A stretch of DNA of 64,000 nt from JBBRVW01 sp038246545 (GCA_038246545.1 JBBRVW010000014.1:28221-92220), one strand, 5' to 3'; counted from the first letter of the stretch, positions 52,159-60,956 are shown. Notes: generated from the sequence alone by a model not told the origin. Program-made: numbers and translations.

Positions 52159-53190
52159 GTGCACGAGCAGACCGGCGTCCCGCTCGCGGGACTCACGACG
52201 CTGCGCCTCGGCGGGCCCGCGAGGCGACTGATGGTCGCGGAGACCGACGACGAGGTCGTCGACGTCGTCCGCGACGCCGACTCCCGCGGCGAGCCGCTGC
52301 TCGTGCTCGGCGGCGGTAGCAACCTCGTGGTCGGCGACGCGGGCTTCGACGGCACCGTGCTGCAGGTCGCGACCCGCGGCGTCGAGGAGTCCTCCGACGT
52401 CGAGCACGGCCTGCACCTCGAGGCAGGTGTCGACTGGGACCACGCCGTCGGGCTGGCCGTCGACGAGGGCTACGCCGGCATCGAGGCGCTCTCGGGGATC
52501 CCGGGCCGGGTCGGTGCCGCCCCGATCCAGAACGTCGGTGCCTACGGCCAGGAGGTCGCCCAGACGGTCGCCGGGGTCCGCGTGCTGGACCGCGCGAGCC
52601 ACGACGTGGTCGACCTCGGCCCGGACCAGTGCGGCTTCGGCTACCGCGACAGCGTCTTCAAGCGCACGCCGGACCGCTACGTCGTCCTCGGTGTCACCTT
52701 CGCCCTGGAGCACTCCCGGCTCGGTGGCGCCGTCCGCTACGCCGAGCTCGCCAGGACCCTCGGCGTCGAGATCGGCGAACGGGCCCCGGCGACCGACGTC
52801 CGCGCGGCCGTGCTCGGGTTGCGCCGTGGCAAGGGCATGGTGCTCGACCCCGACGACCACGACACGTGGAGCGCGGGGTCGTTCTTCACCAACCCGGTGC
52901 TCAACGCGGCCGACGCCGACCGGCTGCCCGCGGCCGCACCTCGCTGGCCGGCCGACGGCGGCCGGGTCAAGACCTCCGCTGCCTGGCTGATCGAGCAGGC
53001 CGGGTTCGGCAAGGGCTACGGCGACGGGCCGGCTCGGGTGTCGGCCAAGCACACCCTGGCCCTGACCAACCGGGGCGGGGCCTCAGCCGAGGACCTGCTC
53101 GCCCTGGCCCGCGAGATCCGCGCCGGTGTCCGGGAGCGCTTCGGGATCGGGCTCGCCACCGAGCCGGTCCTCGTCGGCGTCGCCCTCTAG
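52159..53190 (+). CDS. murB: UDP-N-acetylmuramate dehydrogenase
   Basis: MurB reduces UDP-GlcNAc-enolpyruvate to UDP-MurNAc with NADPH and FAD in the cytoplasm. The 343 residues show FAD-binding LVLGGGSNLVVGDAGFDG near residue 48, SGIPGRVGAAPIQNVGAYG near 113, FGYRDSVFK, the active Ser in SAGSFFTNPV and the C-terminal Glu in ATEPVLVG. The last domain resembles type I MurB. GTG start 52159 is 2 bp after the previous stop; no other start fits. It is convergent with add (16-bp gap). Confidence 0.93.
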   Translation: MHEQTGVPLAGLTTLRLGGPARRLMVAETDDEVVDVVRDADSRGEPLLVLGGGSNLVVGDAGFDGTVLQVATRGVEESSDVEHGLHLEAGVDWDHAVGLAVDEGYAGIEALSGIPGRVGAAPIQNVGAYGQEVAQTVAGVRVLDRASHDVVDLGPDQCGFGYRDSVFKRTPDRYVVLGVTFALEHSRLGGAVRYAELARTLGVEIGERAPATDVRAAVLGLRRGKGMVLDPDDHDTWSAGSFFTNPVLNAADADRLPAAAPRWPADGGRVKTSAAWLIEQAGFGKGYGDGPARVSAKHTLALTNRGGASAEDLLALAREIRAGVRERFGIGLATEPVLVGVAL

Positions 53191-53206
53191 CGGCCGGGCC
53201 CTCGAG

Positions 53207-54244
53207 CTACAGCCGGGGAGCCGCCAGCCAGTCGTCGATGCCGGCGAGCAGGCGCGCCCGCACGTCGTCGGGGGCCACCGACCCGCGCACCGAGGACCGC
53301 GCGAGGTCGGCCAGCGCCTCGTCGTCCAGCCCGTGCACGTCCCGCGCCGTCTCGTACTGCGCGAGCAGCCGCGACCCGAACAGCAGCGGGTCGTCGGCGC
53401 CGAGGGCCACGGCGACGCCCGCCTCGCGCAGCCGGCGCAACGGCACGTCGGCCGCGGTCGCGAAGACCCCGAGCCGGAGGTTCGAGGCCGGGCAGACCTC
53501 CAGGGTCGTCCCGCCGGCCGCCAGCCGTTCCAGCAGCGCCGGGTCCTCGACCGAGCGCACGCCGTGACCGATCCGGTCGGCCCGGAGCCGGTCGAGGCAG
53601 GTCCGCACGTTGCCCGGGCCGCCGAGCTCGCCGCCGTGCGGGACGGACAGCAGGCCGGCCGCGGTGGCGATCCGGAAGGCCGGCTCGAAGTCCTCGGTGC
53701 GGCCCCGGCGCTCGTCGTTCGAGAGCCCGAAGCCCACCACCCCGCGGCCGGCGTGCATCGCCGCGAGCCGCGCCAGTGTGCGGGCGTCCAGCGGGTGCCG
53801 GGTGCGGTTGGCGGCGAGGATGACGCCGACGCCGGTGCCGGTCGCCGCGGTCGCCGCACGCGCGGCGTCCAGCACCACCTCCACCGCCGGCGTCAGGCCG
53901 CCGAGGTGCGGCGCGTAGGACGTGGGATCGACCTGGATCTCCAGCCAGCCGGACCCCTCGCGCGCGTCGTCCTCGGCCGCCTCGAGAACCAGCCGCCGGA
54001 CGTCCGCCTCGCCCCGCACGACCGAGCGCGCGGCGTCGTAGAGCCGCTGGAAGCGGAACCAGCCGCGCTCGTCGGTGGCCCGAAGCTCGGGCCGGTGGGT
54101 GCCGTCGACGTCGCTGAGGACGTCGGGTAGCCGGATGCGGTGCCCGGCGGCCATCTCGCGCAGGCTAACCGGTCGCAGCGAGCCGGTGAAGTGCAGGTGC
54201 AGGTGCGCCTTGGGCAGCGTCCGAAGATCCCGCCCCGTGCTCAC
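53207..54244 (-). CDS. add: Adenosine deaminase
   Basis: A 345-residue metal-dependent deaminase converting adenosine to inosine. Seen: KAHLHLHFTGSLRP near residue 12 with the first two His ligands, VGFGLSNDER, SVPHGGELGGPGN with His and the catalytic Glu, RIGHGVRSVEDP and GADDPLLFG (usually SDDP; Asp ligand kept). The Ser-to-Ala change before the Asp pair is seen in some family members. ATG at 54244. The spacer upstream to aspC holds repeats only. Confidence 0.9.
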   Translation of the reverse strand: MSTGRDLRTLPKAHLHLHFTGSLRPVSLREMAAGHRIRLPDVLSDVDGTHRPELRATDERGWFRFQRLYDAARSVVRGEADVRRLVLEAAEDDAREGSGWLEIQVDPTSYAPHLGGLTPAVEVVLDAARAATAATGTGVGVILAANRTRHPLDARTLARLAAMHAGRGVVGFGLSNDERRGRTEDFEPAFRIATAAGLLSVPHGGELGGPGNVRTCLDRLRADRIGHGVRSVEDPALLERLAAGGTTLEVCPASNLRLGVFATAADVPLRRLREAGVAVALGADDPLLFGSRLLAQYETARDVHGLDDEALADLARSSVRGSVAPDDVRARLLAGIDDWLAAPRL

Positions 54245-54532
54245 GCCTCCGGAGGCTAGCGGGGCGTGATCGACGGGCGGTCCAGCACCTGCGGCGCCCT
54301 CAGCACCTGCGGCGCCGTGCGGCTGTCAGGGCGGCCGGGGCAGCCGGAGGTGGTCACCGGCTCGCCGCCTGCCCGGCTGACCCGCCGCCCATCCGGAGGG
54401 CGGGATCGCGCGGACGGCGGGCACCTCGCCACCGGGCCTGCCTCCGGGCCAGATCTGACCTGCACCGCGAGGGCGGGAGAGCAGCCACCAGGCCGCCCCG
54501 ACCGACCGCACTGCAAGCGGGCGAGCGGACCG
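54245..54532. other. Intergenic region with a two-unit 18-bp repeat
   Basis: Between add and aspC, both leftward. CAGCACCTGCGGCGCC occurs at 54283-54298 and again at 54301-54316, period 18. No start codon with coding character on either strand was found. It probably holds the add promoter. Confidence 0.5.
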
Positions 54533-55741
54533 TCAGCGAGCCTCGGCGAGCAGCTTGTGCAGGCGGGTGACGCCCTCGACCAGGTCGTCGTCGCCCAGCG
54601 CGTAGGACATCCGGACGTAGCCGGGGGTGCCGAAGGCCTCTCCCGGCACGATCGCGACCTCGACCTCGTCGAGCACGATCGCGCACAGCTCGGCGCTGGT
54701 GGCGGGCGTCCGGCCACGCAGCTCCCTGCCGAGCGCGCCCCTGACCGACGGATACACGTAGAACGCGCCGAACGGCTCGGGACACTCGATGCCCGGGACC
54801 TCGCGCAGCATCGTGACGATGGTCTGCCGGCGCCGGTCGTAGACGTCGCGCATCATCGCGACCGCCGAGAGGTCGCCGCTCACAGCCGTGAGCGCGGCGA
54901 CCTGGCTCACGTTCGCGACGTTCGAGGTGGCGTGCGACTGCAGGTTGGTCGCCGCCTTCACCACGTCGGCCGGGCCGATCAGCCAGCCCACCCGCCAGCC
55001 GGTCATCGCGTAGGTCTTGGCGACGCCGTTGACCACGATGCAACGGTCGGCGAGCTCGGGAACCAGCGCCGGCATCGAGGAGAACCGCGCCTCGCCGTAG
55101 ACCAGGTGCTCGTAGATCTCGTCGGTGACGACCCAGATGCCGCGCCCGACGGCCCATCGCCCGATCGCCTCGACCTGCTCGGGGGAGTAGACGGCGCCGG
55201 TGGGGTTCGACGGGGACACGAACAGCAGCACCTTGGTGCGCTCGGTGGTGGCGGCGTCGAGCGCCTCGACCGTGGTGAGGTACCCGCTGCCCTCGTCGGT
55301 CATGACCTCGACCGGGACGCCGCCGGCCAGCCGGATCGACTCGGGGTACGTCGTCCAGTACGGCGCGGGGAGCAGGACCTCGTCACCCGGGTCGAGCAGC
55401 GTCGCGAACGCCTCGTAGACCGCCTGCTTGCCGCCGTTGGTCACGAGGACCTGCCCGGCGGTCACCGACAGCCCGGAGTCGCGGGCCGTCTTGGCGGCGA
55501 TCGCCTCCTTGAGCTCCGGCAGACCCCCGGCCGGGGTGTAGCGGTGCCAGCGCGGGTCGTGGCAGGCCGCGGCGGCCGCCTCGACGATGTAGTCGGGGGT
55601 CGGGAAGTCCGGCTCGCCGGCACCGAAGCCGATCACCGGCCGGCCGGCGGCCTTGAGCGCCTTCGCCTTGGCGTCGACCGCCAGGGTGGCCGACTCCGAG
55701 ATGGCGGCGATACGTCGGGAGACCCGGCTCTGCGTCGTCAT
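54533..55741 (-). CDS. aspC: Pyridoxal-phosphate aspartate aminotransferase
   Basis: A 402-residue fold-type I aminotransferase, class I/II. Seen: VIGFGAGEPDFPTPDYIVEA near residue 35, TNGGKQAVYEAF, FVSPSNPTGAVYS, VVTDEIYEHLVYG and the PLP-binding Lys in VNGVAKTYAMTGWRVGW near residue 240. This matches AspC-like enzymes, normally SKTYAMTGWR. It likely transfers the amino group between aspartate and 2-oxoglutarate. ATG at 55741. Located before the tRNA-Trp/secE segment, as in Streptomyces (recall). Confidence 0.9.
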   Translation of the reverse strand: MTTQSRVSRRIAAISESATLAVDAKAKALKAAGRPVIGFGAGEPDFPTPDYIVEAAAAACHDPRWHRYTPAGGLPELKEAIAAKTARDSGLSVTAGQVLVTNGGKQAVYEAFATLLDPGDEVLLPAPYWTTYPESIRLAGGVPVEVMTDEGSGYLTTVEALDAATTERTKVLLFVSPSNPTGAVYSPEQVEAIGRWAVGRGIWVVTDEIYEHLVYGEARFSSMPALVPELADRCIVVNGVAKTYAMTGWRVGWLIGPADVVKAATNLQSHATSNVANVSQVAALTAVSGDLSAVAMMRDVYDRRRQTIVTMLREVPGIECPEPFGAFYVYPSVRGALGRELRGRTPATSAELCAIVLDEVEVAIVPGEAFGTPGYVRMSYALGDDDLVEGVTRLHKLLAEAR

Positions 55742-55822
55742 GGGACCATCGTCCCACCCGGCCGGGGCGCCGCGCCGCCCCCGACCGAGGAGCGGGCGCC
55801 TCCGTCGGGCGCCTCTCGCCGG

Positions 55823-55853
55823 TTCGACCGGGCCGCGTCCCTGTGCGTAGACT
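55823..55853 (+). promoter_or_regulatory. Promoter of tRNA-Trp/secE region
   Basis: TTCGAC at 55823-55828 and TAGACT at 55848-55853 with a 19-base spacer. The tRNA follows about 90 bp downstream. The -35 match is moderate, the -10 good. Confidence 0.42.
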
Positions 55854-55941
55854 CGGCTCTTCGGAGGCCCGGAGCCCCTCGCGGTAGCGCGCCCGGAAAC
55901 GGGAGCTCGTCAGGCGTGCAGGACCGGTTGCGAGCCACCGA

Positions 55942-56014
55942 AGGGTCGTAGCTCAATTGGTAGAGTTCCGGTCTCCAAAACCGGCGGTTGGGGGTTCGAG
56001 TCCCTCCGGCCCTG
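55942..56014 (+). tRNA. tRNA-Trp (CCA)
   Basis: Acceptor AGGGTCG (55942-55948) pairs with CGGCCCT (56007-56013, one G-T pair); discriminator G as in Trp tRNAs. The anticodon loop CTCCAAA gives CCA. The gene precedes secE, a widely conserved order. Confidence 0.95.
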
Positions 56015-56102
56015 CGAGGAACCAGCCCCCGCCCTCCGGGCGGAGCCGGCGCCTCACGCGCACAGGACGTGCGCGACGTACCGACCGACAGGTGGAGCAG
56101 AC

Positions 56103-56354
56103 GTGACAGACACGCGGGCGATGCCCTCGGGCCCGACCCCTGCGCGGGACCGCGAGGAGCGCAAGCCCCTCCCGGCACGCGTCTCGCTGTTCTACCGCCA
56201 GGTCATCGCCGAGCTGCGCAAGGTCATCTGGCCGACGCGCAAGGAGCTGGTGACCTACACCACCGTCGTCATCGTCTTCGTCCTCGTGGTGATCGCCTAC
56301 GTCACGGTCCTCGACTTCGGCTTCAGCAAGGCGATCCTCGGGATCTTCGGCTAG
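56103..56354 (+). CDS. secE: Preprotein translocase subunit SecE
   Basis: An 83-residue SecE of the SecYEG channel. The cytoplasmic amphipathic part has ARVSLFYRQVIAELRKVIWP, with the highly conserved TRKEL motif, and one transmembrane helix (TYTTVVIVFVLVVIAYVTVL). GTG start with GGAG six bases upstream; a downstream ATG at 56121 is possible. It is followed by nusG, as in most bacteria. Confidence 0.94.
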   Translation: MTDTRAMPSGPTPARDREERKPLPARVSLFYRQVIAELRKVIWPTRKELVTYTTVVIVFVLVVIAYVTVLDFGFSKAILGIFG

Positions 56355-56416
56355 CCACGCGGCCGCACGCCGTCCGACGCACCACCCGTACCGACCATCA
56401 GGAAGTGACCGTCACC

Positions 56417-57298
56417 GTGTCCGAGACCACCAGCGCCACCGACGCGCAGGAGCTCGACGAGCAGACCCCCGCGGTCGTCGCCGATGACACCCCCGCCGTC
56501 GAGGAGTCGCCAGCAGCCGAGGAGTCGTCCGAGGCCGGCAAGGCGCCGGCTGCCGACGACGCGCCGGTGGCCGAGGCGACCGGGGACGCCGGGTCCGACG
56601 AGACGGCAGCTGCCGGGGGCGTCGCCGACGAGACCGACGGCGCGGCGTCCGAGGACGTCCCGGTCGTCGAGGCCGCCTTCGCCGAGCCGACCCCCGACGA
56701 GGCTGCCGCCGCCGAGGCCGAGGTCGACCCGGTCGAGGAGATGCGCGCCGCCCTGCGCCGCGCGCCCGGCGACTGGTACGTCGTGCACTCCTACGCGGGC
56801 TACGAGAACCGCGTGAAGACCAACCTCGAGACGCGCACGAGCTCGCTCAACATGGAGGACTACATCTTCCAGGTCGAGGTGCCGCAGCGCGAGGAGAGCG
56901 TGATCAAGAACGGCCAGCGCAAGATGGTCAAGCAGAACGTGCTGCCGGGCTACGTGCTGGTGCGGATGGACCTCACCGACGAGTCGTGGGGCGCGGTGCG
57001 CAACACCCCGGGCGTCACCGGCTTCGTCGGCCACACCCACCGTCCTTCACCCCTCTCGCTCGACGAGGTCCTGAAGTTCCTCGCGCCGGAGACGGAGAAG
57101 AAGGAGAAGGTCGCCGAGGCCCGCCCGGCGGACTTCGAGATCGGCGAGTCGGTCACCGTCATGGACGGCCCGTTCGCCACCCTCCCGGCGTCGATCAGCG
57201 AGATCCACGCCGACTCGCAGAAGCTCAAGGTGCTGGTGTCGATCTTCGGCCGCGAGACGCCCGTCGAGCTGTCGTTCAGCCAGGTCCAGAAGATCTAG
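56417..57298 (+). CDS. nusG: Transcription termination/antitermination factor NusG
   Basis: NusG binds RNA polymerase, Rho and S10. The 293-residue chain has an acidic, Ala/Glu-rich N-terminal extension of about 105 residues typical of Actinobacteria. The NGN domain follows (GDWYVVHSYAGYENRVK, VPQREESVIKNGQRKMV, NVLPGYVLVRM, NTPGVTGFVG). A KOW domain ends it (ESVTVMDGPFATLPASI, LVSIFGRETPVELSF). Start choice: GTG 56417 has AGGA about 12 bp upstream; GTG 56405 in the same frame lies on that site and would add four residues. Confidence 0.94.
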   Translation: MSETTSATDAQELDEQTPAVVADDTPAVEESPAAEESSEAGKAPAADDAPVAEATGDAGSDETAAAGGVADETDGAASEDVPVVEAAFAEPTPDEAAAAEAEVDPVEEMRAALRRAPGDWYVVHSYAGYENRVKTNLETRTSSLNMEDYIFQVEVPQREESVIKNGQRKMVKQNVLPGYVLVRMDLTDESWGAVRNTPGVTGFVGHTHRPSPLSLDEVLKFLAPETEKKEKVAEARPADFEIGESVTVMDGPFATLPASISEIHADSQKLKVLVSIFGRETPVELSFSQVQKI

Positions 57299-57372
57299 CC
57301 GGCGGCCCCGTCACCGCACCCGCTGCCGCAGCGGGCGCACCACCACCGAAGAAGGAACGAAGGACCCGGACG

Positions 57373-57810
57373 ATGCCTCCCAAGAAGAAGAAGCTCTCAG
57401 CGATCATCAAGCTGCAGATCTCGGCCGGCGCGGCCACCCCCGCGCCGCCCGTCGGCCCCGCGCTGGGCCAGCACGGTGTCAACATCATGGAGTTCTGCAA
57501 GGCCTACAACGCCGCGACCGAGTCGCAGCGCGGGCAGATCGTGCCGGTGGAGATCTCGGTCTTCGAGGACCGGTCGTTCACCTTCATCACGAAGACGCCC
57601 CCGGCTGCCCGGCTCATCCTCGCTGCCGCCGGCATCGAGAAGGGCTCCGGCGAGCCGCACAAGACCAAGGTGGCCCGGCTCACGCGCGACCAGGTCCGGT
57701 CGATCGCCGAGACTAAGATGCCCGACCTCAACGCCAACGACCTCGACGCCGCCGAGAAGATCATCGCCGGCACCGCCCGCCAGATGGGCATCACGGTCGA
57801 GGGCCACTGA
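57373..57810 (+). CDS. rplK: 50S ribosomal protein L11
   Basis: A 145-residue L11, which binds 23S rRNA at the GTPase centre. Seen: KLQISAGAATPAPPVGPALG, NIMEFCKAYNAAT, VEISVFEDRSFTFITKTPPAA and KMPDLNANDLDAAEKII. It begins MPPKKKKLSA; ATG 57373 follows a purine-rich stretch (GAAGAAGGAACGAAGGA). Normal length. Start of the L11-L1 pair, 75 bp after nusG. Confidence 0.96.
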   Translation: MPPKKKKLSAIIKLQISAGAATPAPPVGPALGQHGVNIMEFCKAYNAATESQRGQIVPVEISVFEDRSFTFITKTPPAARLILAAAGIEKGSGEPHKTKVARLTRDQVRSIAETKMPDLNANDLDAAEKIIAGTARQMGITVEGH

Positions 57811-57812
57811 GC

Positions 57813-57848
57813 CAGCACGACCAGCACGACCAGCACGATCAGCACGAC
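57813..57848 (+). repeat. Four 9-bp tandem repeats (CAGCACGAC)
   Basis: Unit CAGCACGAC repeated at 57813, 57822, 57831 (last base T) and 57840, starting 3 bp after the rplK stop. It lies in the 116-bp rplK-rplA spacer and is not translated. Confidence 0.7.
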
Positions 57849-57926
57849 CGTGGGAGGGCCGAGCGCGGCCCGACGTACCACGCCTCCCCGGTGGGCAGCC
57901 CGCCCACCCGAACCGCAGGAGCAGCA

Positions 57927-58652
57927 GTGAAGCGCAGCAAGTCCTACCGGGCCGCCGCCGAGAAGATCGACGCCGACGCCCTCTACAATCCCCTGGCGGC
58001 CGTCCGGCTGGCCAAGGAGACGTCCACCACGAAGTACGACGCGACCGTCGAGGTCGCGATGCGGCTGGGCGTCGACCCGCGCAAGGCCGACCAGATGGTC
58101 CGCGGCACCGTGAACCTGCCGCACGGCACCGGCAAGACCGCCAGAGTCCTGGTCTTCGCCACCGGTGAGCGCGCCGAGCAGGCTCTCGCTGCCGGCGCCG
58201 ACATCGTCGGCGACGACGCGCTGATCGAGGAGGTCAACAAGGGCCGCCTCGACTTCGACGCCGTCGTCGCGACCCCCGACCTGATGGGCAAGGTCGGTCG
58301 CCTCGGTCGGGTCCTCGGCCCGCGAGGCCTCATGCCGAACCCGAAGATCGGCACTGTCACTCCGGACGTGGCGAAGGCCGTCGCCGACATCAAGGGCGGC
58401 AAGATCGAGTTTCGCGTCGACCGCAATGCGAACCTCTGCTTCATCATCGGCAAGACGTCCTTCGACGAGAAGCAGCTCGTCGAGAACTACGCCGCCGCGC
58501 TCGAGGAGGTCCTCCGGCTCAAGCCGTCGGCCGCCAAGGGCCGCTACATCCGCAAGGCGACCATGAGCACCACCATGGGCCCCGGCATCCAGATCGACCC
58601 GAACCGCACCCGTGCCCTGCTCGAGGACACGGAGCCGGCTCCTTCTTCCTAG
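57927..58652 (+). CDS. rplA: 50S ribosomal protein L1
   Basis: A 241-residue L1 of the stalk and a translational repressor of its own operon in many bacteria. Seen: KRSKSYRAAAEKID at the start, TSTTKYDATVEVAMRLGVDP, GTVNLPHGTGKTARVLVFA, GRVLGPRGLMPNPKIGTVT and KATMSTTMGPGIQIDP. GTG start 57927 has AGGAG at 57917-57921. An in-frame extension upstream lacks conserved sequence. Confidence 0.95.
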   Translation: MKRSKSYRAAAEKIDADALYNPLAAVRLAKETSTTKYDATVEVAMRLGVDPRKADQMVRGTVNLPHGTGKTARVLVFATGERAEQALAAGADIVGDDALIEEVNKGRLDFDAVVATPDLMGKVGRLGRVLGPRGLMPNPKIGTVTPDVAKAVADIKGGKIEFRVDRNANLCFIIGKTSFDEKQLVENYAAALEEVLRLKPSAAKGRYIRKATMSTTMGPGIQIDPNRTRALLEDTEPAPSS

Positions 58653-59491
58653 TGCGCCGCCGGGTCACCCTCGTCGTCAGCTCGCTGCTGGCCGTCCTCG
58701 CATTGGCGGCCGGCGGCTGGCTGCTGGACCCTGCGGGCTCGCGCGAGAGCAAGCCGCACGCTCACCTGAGGACCGTGTCCGGGCCCGACCTCTACGCGAG
58801 CGTCACGGCCCGGATGGCGGCCGCCGGCACGGCGACGTACACGTTCTCCGGCAGCGCCGGGGGCGGCGAGGCGCGCTCGGGGTTAGGGACGCTGCGCTTC
58901 CTCCCCGGTGGCGAGCCGGCCCGGGTCTTCGACGGCGACGTGTCGCTGCGCTCGGACGCCACGGGCCGGATGCGGGCCGTGCTGCTGCCCGGGATGGTCT
59001 ACCTGGCTATCCCGCCGGCCAAGGGCATCCCGCGGAGCCGGCCGTGGCTGAAGGTGTCCGGCCAACCCCGGACGCCGCTCGGCCGCTCACTCGCCCCGGT
59101 GGCCGAGCAGCTGCGCGCTGCCTTCGACCCCGGGGAGACCCTGTGCCTGCTCCGGGCCGCCGACCGGGTCCAGGTCGTCGGTCCGGACGGCGTCGAGGGG
59201 GTCCCCGCCGTCGAGCACCGGGCCAGCGTGCGGCTGCGGGGGGCGCTGACCGTGGTCACCGACCCCGCGGTGCGCGCGCAGTACCGCGCCATGCTGGCAG
59301 CCGGGGTGCGGACGCTGCGCTACGAGCTCTGGCTGGACAGCAGCGGTCTGCCCCTGCGCATCCACGCCGACATCCCCACCACCCAGGCGGTCTACAGCGT
59401 CACCGGTGTCTTCCGGCGGTGGGGCGAGCCGGTGCGGATCGTCGGCCCCAAGGCCACGCAGGTCTTCGACTCCGACCGCATCAAGGGCTGA
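58652..59491 (+). CDS. Exported or membrane-anchored LppX/LolA-like protein
   Basis: A 279-residue protein of unknown function that starts at GTG within the rplA stop. An N-terminal helix (VTLVVSSLLAVLALAAGGWLL) forms a signal or anchor; no lipobox Cys is present. The mature part has features of the LppX/LprG lipoprotein fold family: TATYTFSGSAGGG, VDGVEGVPAVEHRASV-like pattern (GVEGVPAVEHRASV), LRYELWLDSSGLPLRIHAD. Such proteins bind lipids in mycobacteria. The relation is a guess from fold-like patterns. It lies before the L10 leader, a place where no ribosomal gene is expected. Confidence 0.72.
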   Translation: MRRRVTLVVSSLLAVLALAAGGWLLDPAGSRESKPHAHLRTVSGPDLYASVTARMAAAGTATYTFSGSAGGGEARSGLGTLRFLPGGEPARVFDGDVSLRSDATGRMRAVLLPGMVYLAIPPAKGIPRSRPWLKVSGQPRTPLGRSLAPVAEQLRAAFDPGETLCLLRAADRVQVVGPDGVEGVPAVEHRASVRLRGALTVVTDPAVRAQYRAMLAAGVRTLRYELWLDSSGLPLRIHADIPTTQAVYSVTGVFRRWGEPVRIVGPKATQVFDSDRIKG

Positions 59492-59549
59492 GCTCGCCGT
59501 CGGTCCGCACGCGGCCGACGGCGGGCAGCTGCCGGCCCCCGCCACTGAT

Positions 59550-59579
59550 TTGGCCGTACGCACCACCTGCACGTACGCT
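59550..59579 (+). promoter_or_regulatory. Promoter of the rplJ-rplL transcript
   Basis: TTGGCC at 59550-59555 and TACGCT at 59574-59579, spacing 18. It lies about 210 bp before rplJ, leaving a long structured leader. Confidence 0.45.
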
Positions 59580-59589
59580 GGCTGCTGCC

Positions 59590-59760
59590 ACAGACCGCCG
59601 GTTGCCGTTCCCGCAAGGGATCGGCCGAAGGCCCCGCGACATGCGGGCGGCCCGCGCAGGTGTTGATCAGGCCAGCAGTCCGGCTCGTCCGCGAGCCGAC
59701 CGTCACGCCCCGTCGCGCCTGCGCCGGGGCGTTCGTACGTCCTGGGGGAGTCACCCGGCG
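59590..59760 (+). ncRNA. L10-type leader RNA upstream of rplJ
   Basis: Long 5' leader of rplJL, expected to bind the L10-L7/L12 complex for feedback control. Two mutually exclusive pairings are visible: GCGCAGG (59654-59660) with CCTGCGC (59718-59724), and the local stem CGCCCCG (59706-59712) with CGGGGCG (59725-59731). The context (CCGAAGGCC..GCGCAGGTG) resembles the L10 leader family as I recall it. Ends are approximate. Confidence 0.55.
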
Positions 59761-59787
59761 CACGAGATGGAAGGAGGCCGGCCACGA

Positions 59788-60483
59788 ATGGCGAGGCCTG
59801 ACAAGGCGGCCGCAGTCGCCAAGCTGACGGACGAGTTCCGCAGCTCCAGCGCGGCCGTGCTCACCGAGTACCGCGGGCTCACCGTGGCTCAGCTCAAGGA
59901 GCTGCGCCGGTCCCTCGGCTCGGACACGTCCTACGCCGTGGTGAAGAACACGCTGACCAAGATCGCTGCCAAGGACGCGGGAGTGTCCGCGTTCGACGGC
60001 CTGCTCCAGGGTCCGTCGGCCATCGCCTTCGTCAAGGGCGACCCGGTCGAGGCGGCCAAGGGTCTGCGTGACTTCGCCAAGGCTCACCCGCTCCTCGTGA
60101 TCAAGGGCGGTGTGCTGGACGGCAAGTCCCTCACGCCGGCCGAGCTCACCAAGCTCGCCGACCTCGAGTCGCGCGAGGTACTGCTCGCCAAGATGGCGGG
60201 CGCCCTGCAGGCGTCGTTGCAGAACGCCGTCTCCCTGTTCGCTGCGCCCCTGGCGCAGACCGCACGCGTCCTCGACGCGTTGCGGCAGAAGGCCGAGCAG
60301 GACCCCAGTGTCCTGGCTGGTGGAGCGGGTGTCGTCGAGACACCGGCCGCCGCCGAGCCCGAGGCAGAGGCTGCGCCCGCGCAGGACTCCGCCGCGCAGG
60401 CTGACGACAGCTCCGCCCCCGAGGCTGCTGCCGAGGAGAGCACCACCCCCGAGGCAGCCGCCGAGGAGACCACCGAGGCCTGA
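59788..60483 (+). CDS. rplJ: 50S ribosomal protein L10
   Basis: A 231-residue L10 that anchors the L7/L12 stalk. Seen: AVLTEYRGLTVAQLKELRRS, VVKNTLTKIAAKDAG, LLQGPSAIAFVKGDPV, VKGGVLDGKSLT-type (VIKGGVLDGKSL) and helix LASLQNAVSLFAAPLAQ-like (ALQASLQNAVSLFAAPLAQ). The C-terminal 50 residues are an acidic Ala/Glu/Thr-rich tail that makes it longer than the usual 165-180. ATG with AAGGAGG 10 bp upstream, within the leader region. Confidence 0.95.
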   Translation: MARPDKAAAVAKLTDEFRSSSAAVLTEYRGLTVAQLKELRRSLGSDTSYAVVKNTLTKIAAKDAGVSAFDGLLQGPSAIAFVKGDPVEAAKGLRDFAKAHPLLVIKGGVLDGKSLTPAELTKLADLESREVLLAKMAGALQASLQNAVSLFAAPLAQTARVLDALRQKAEQDPSVLAGGAGVVETPAAAEPEAEAAPAQDSAAQADDSSAPEAAAEESTTPEAAAEETTEA

Positions 60484-60538
60484 CCGGCCCCGCCGCACAG
60501 CCACCGACTGCACATCCATAACGGAAGGACCCGCCACC

Positions 60539-60928
60539 ATGGCGAAGCTCAGCACCGACGAGCTCCTTGAGTCGTTCAAGGAGATGACCCTGATCGAGCT
60601 CTCCGAGTTCGTGAAGCAGTTCGAGGACACCTTCGGCGTCACCGCGGCCGCCCCGGTCGCCGTGCCCGCACCCGGCGCCGGCGGCGGCGCCGCGGCCGCC
60701 GAGGAGGAGGCCGCGCAGGACGAGTTCGACGTGATCCTCGAGGCTGCCGGCGACAAGAAGATCCAGGTCATCAAGGAGGTGCGCTCGCTCACCAGCCTCG
60801 GTCTCAAGGAGGCCAAGGACCTGGTGGACGGCACCCCCAAGCCGGTCCTGGAGAAGGTCACCAAGGAGGCCGCCGACAAGGCCAAGGCGGCCCTCGAGGG
60901 CGCCGGCGCCACGGTGTCCGTCAAGTAG
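60539..60928 (+). CDS. rplL: 50S ribosomal protein L7/L12
   Basis: A 129-residue stalk protein. N-terminal dimer domain (LSTDELLESFKEMTLIELSE), a flexible Ala/Gly/Pro/Glu hinge, and the C-terminal factor-binding domain DEFDVILEAAGDKKIQVIKE, then TSLGLKEAKDLVDGTPK and VLEKVTKEAADKAKAALEGA. ATG with GGAAGGA upstream. It ends 28 bp before a strong hairpin. Confidence 0.96.
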   Translation: MAKLSTDELLESFKEMTLIELSEFVKQFEDTFGVTAAAPVAVPAPGAGGGAAAAEEEAAQDEFDVILEAAGDKKIQVIKEVRSLTSLGLKEAKDLVDGTPKPVLEKVTKEAADKAKAALEGAGATVSVK

Positions 60929-60956
60929 GTCGTCCGCAGCACAGCGCGACCACCGC

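Noticed and set aside
57813..57848. CRISPR-like array
   Set aside because: Units are 9 bp and directly adjacent with no spacers; no cas genes occur in the window.
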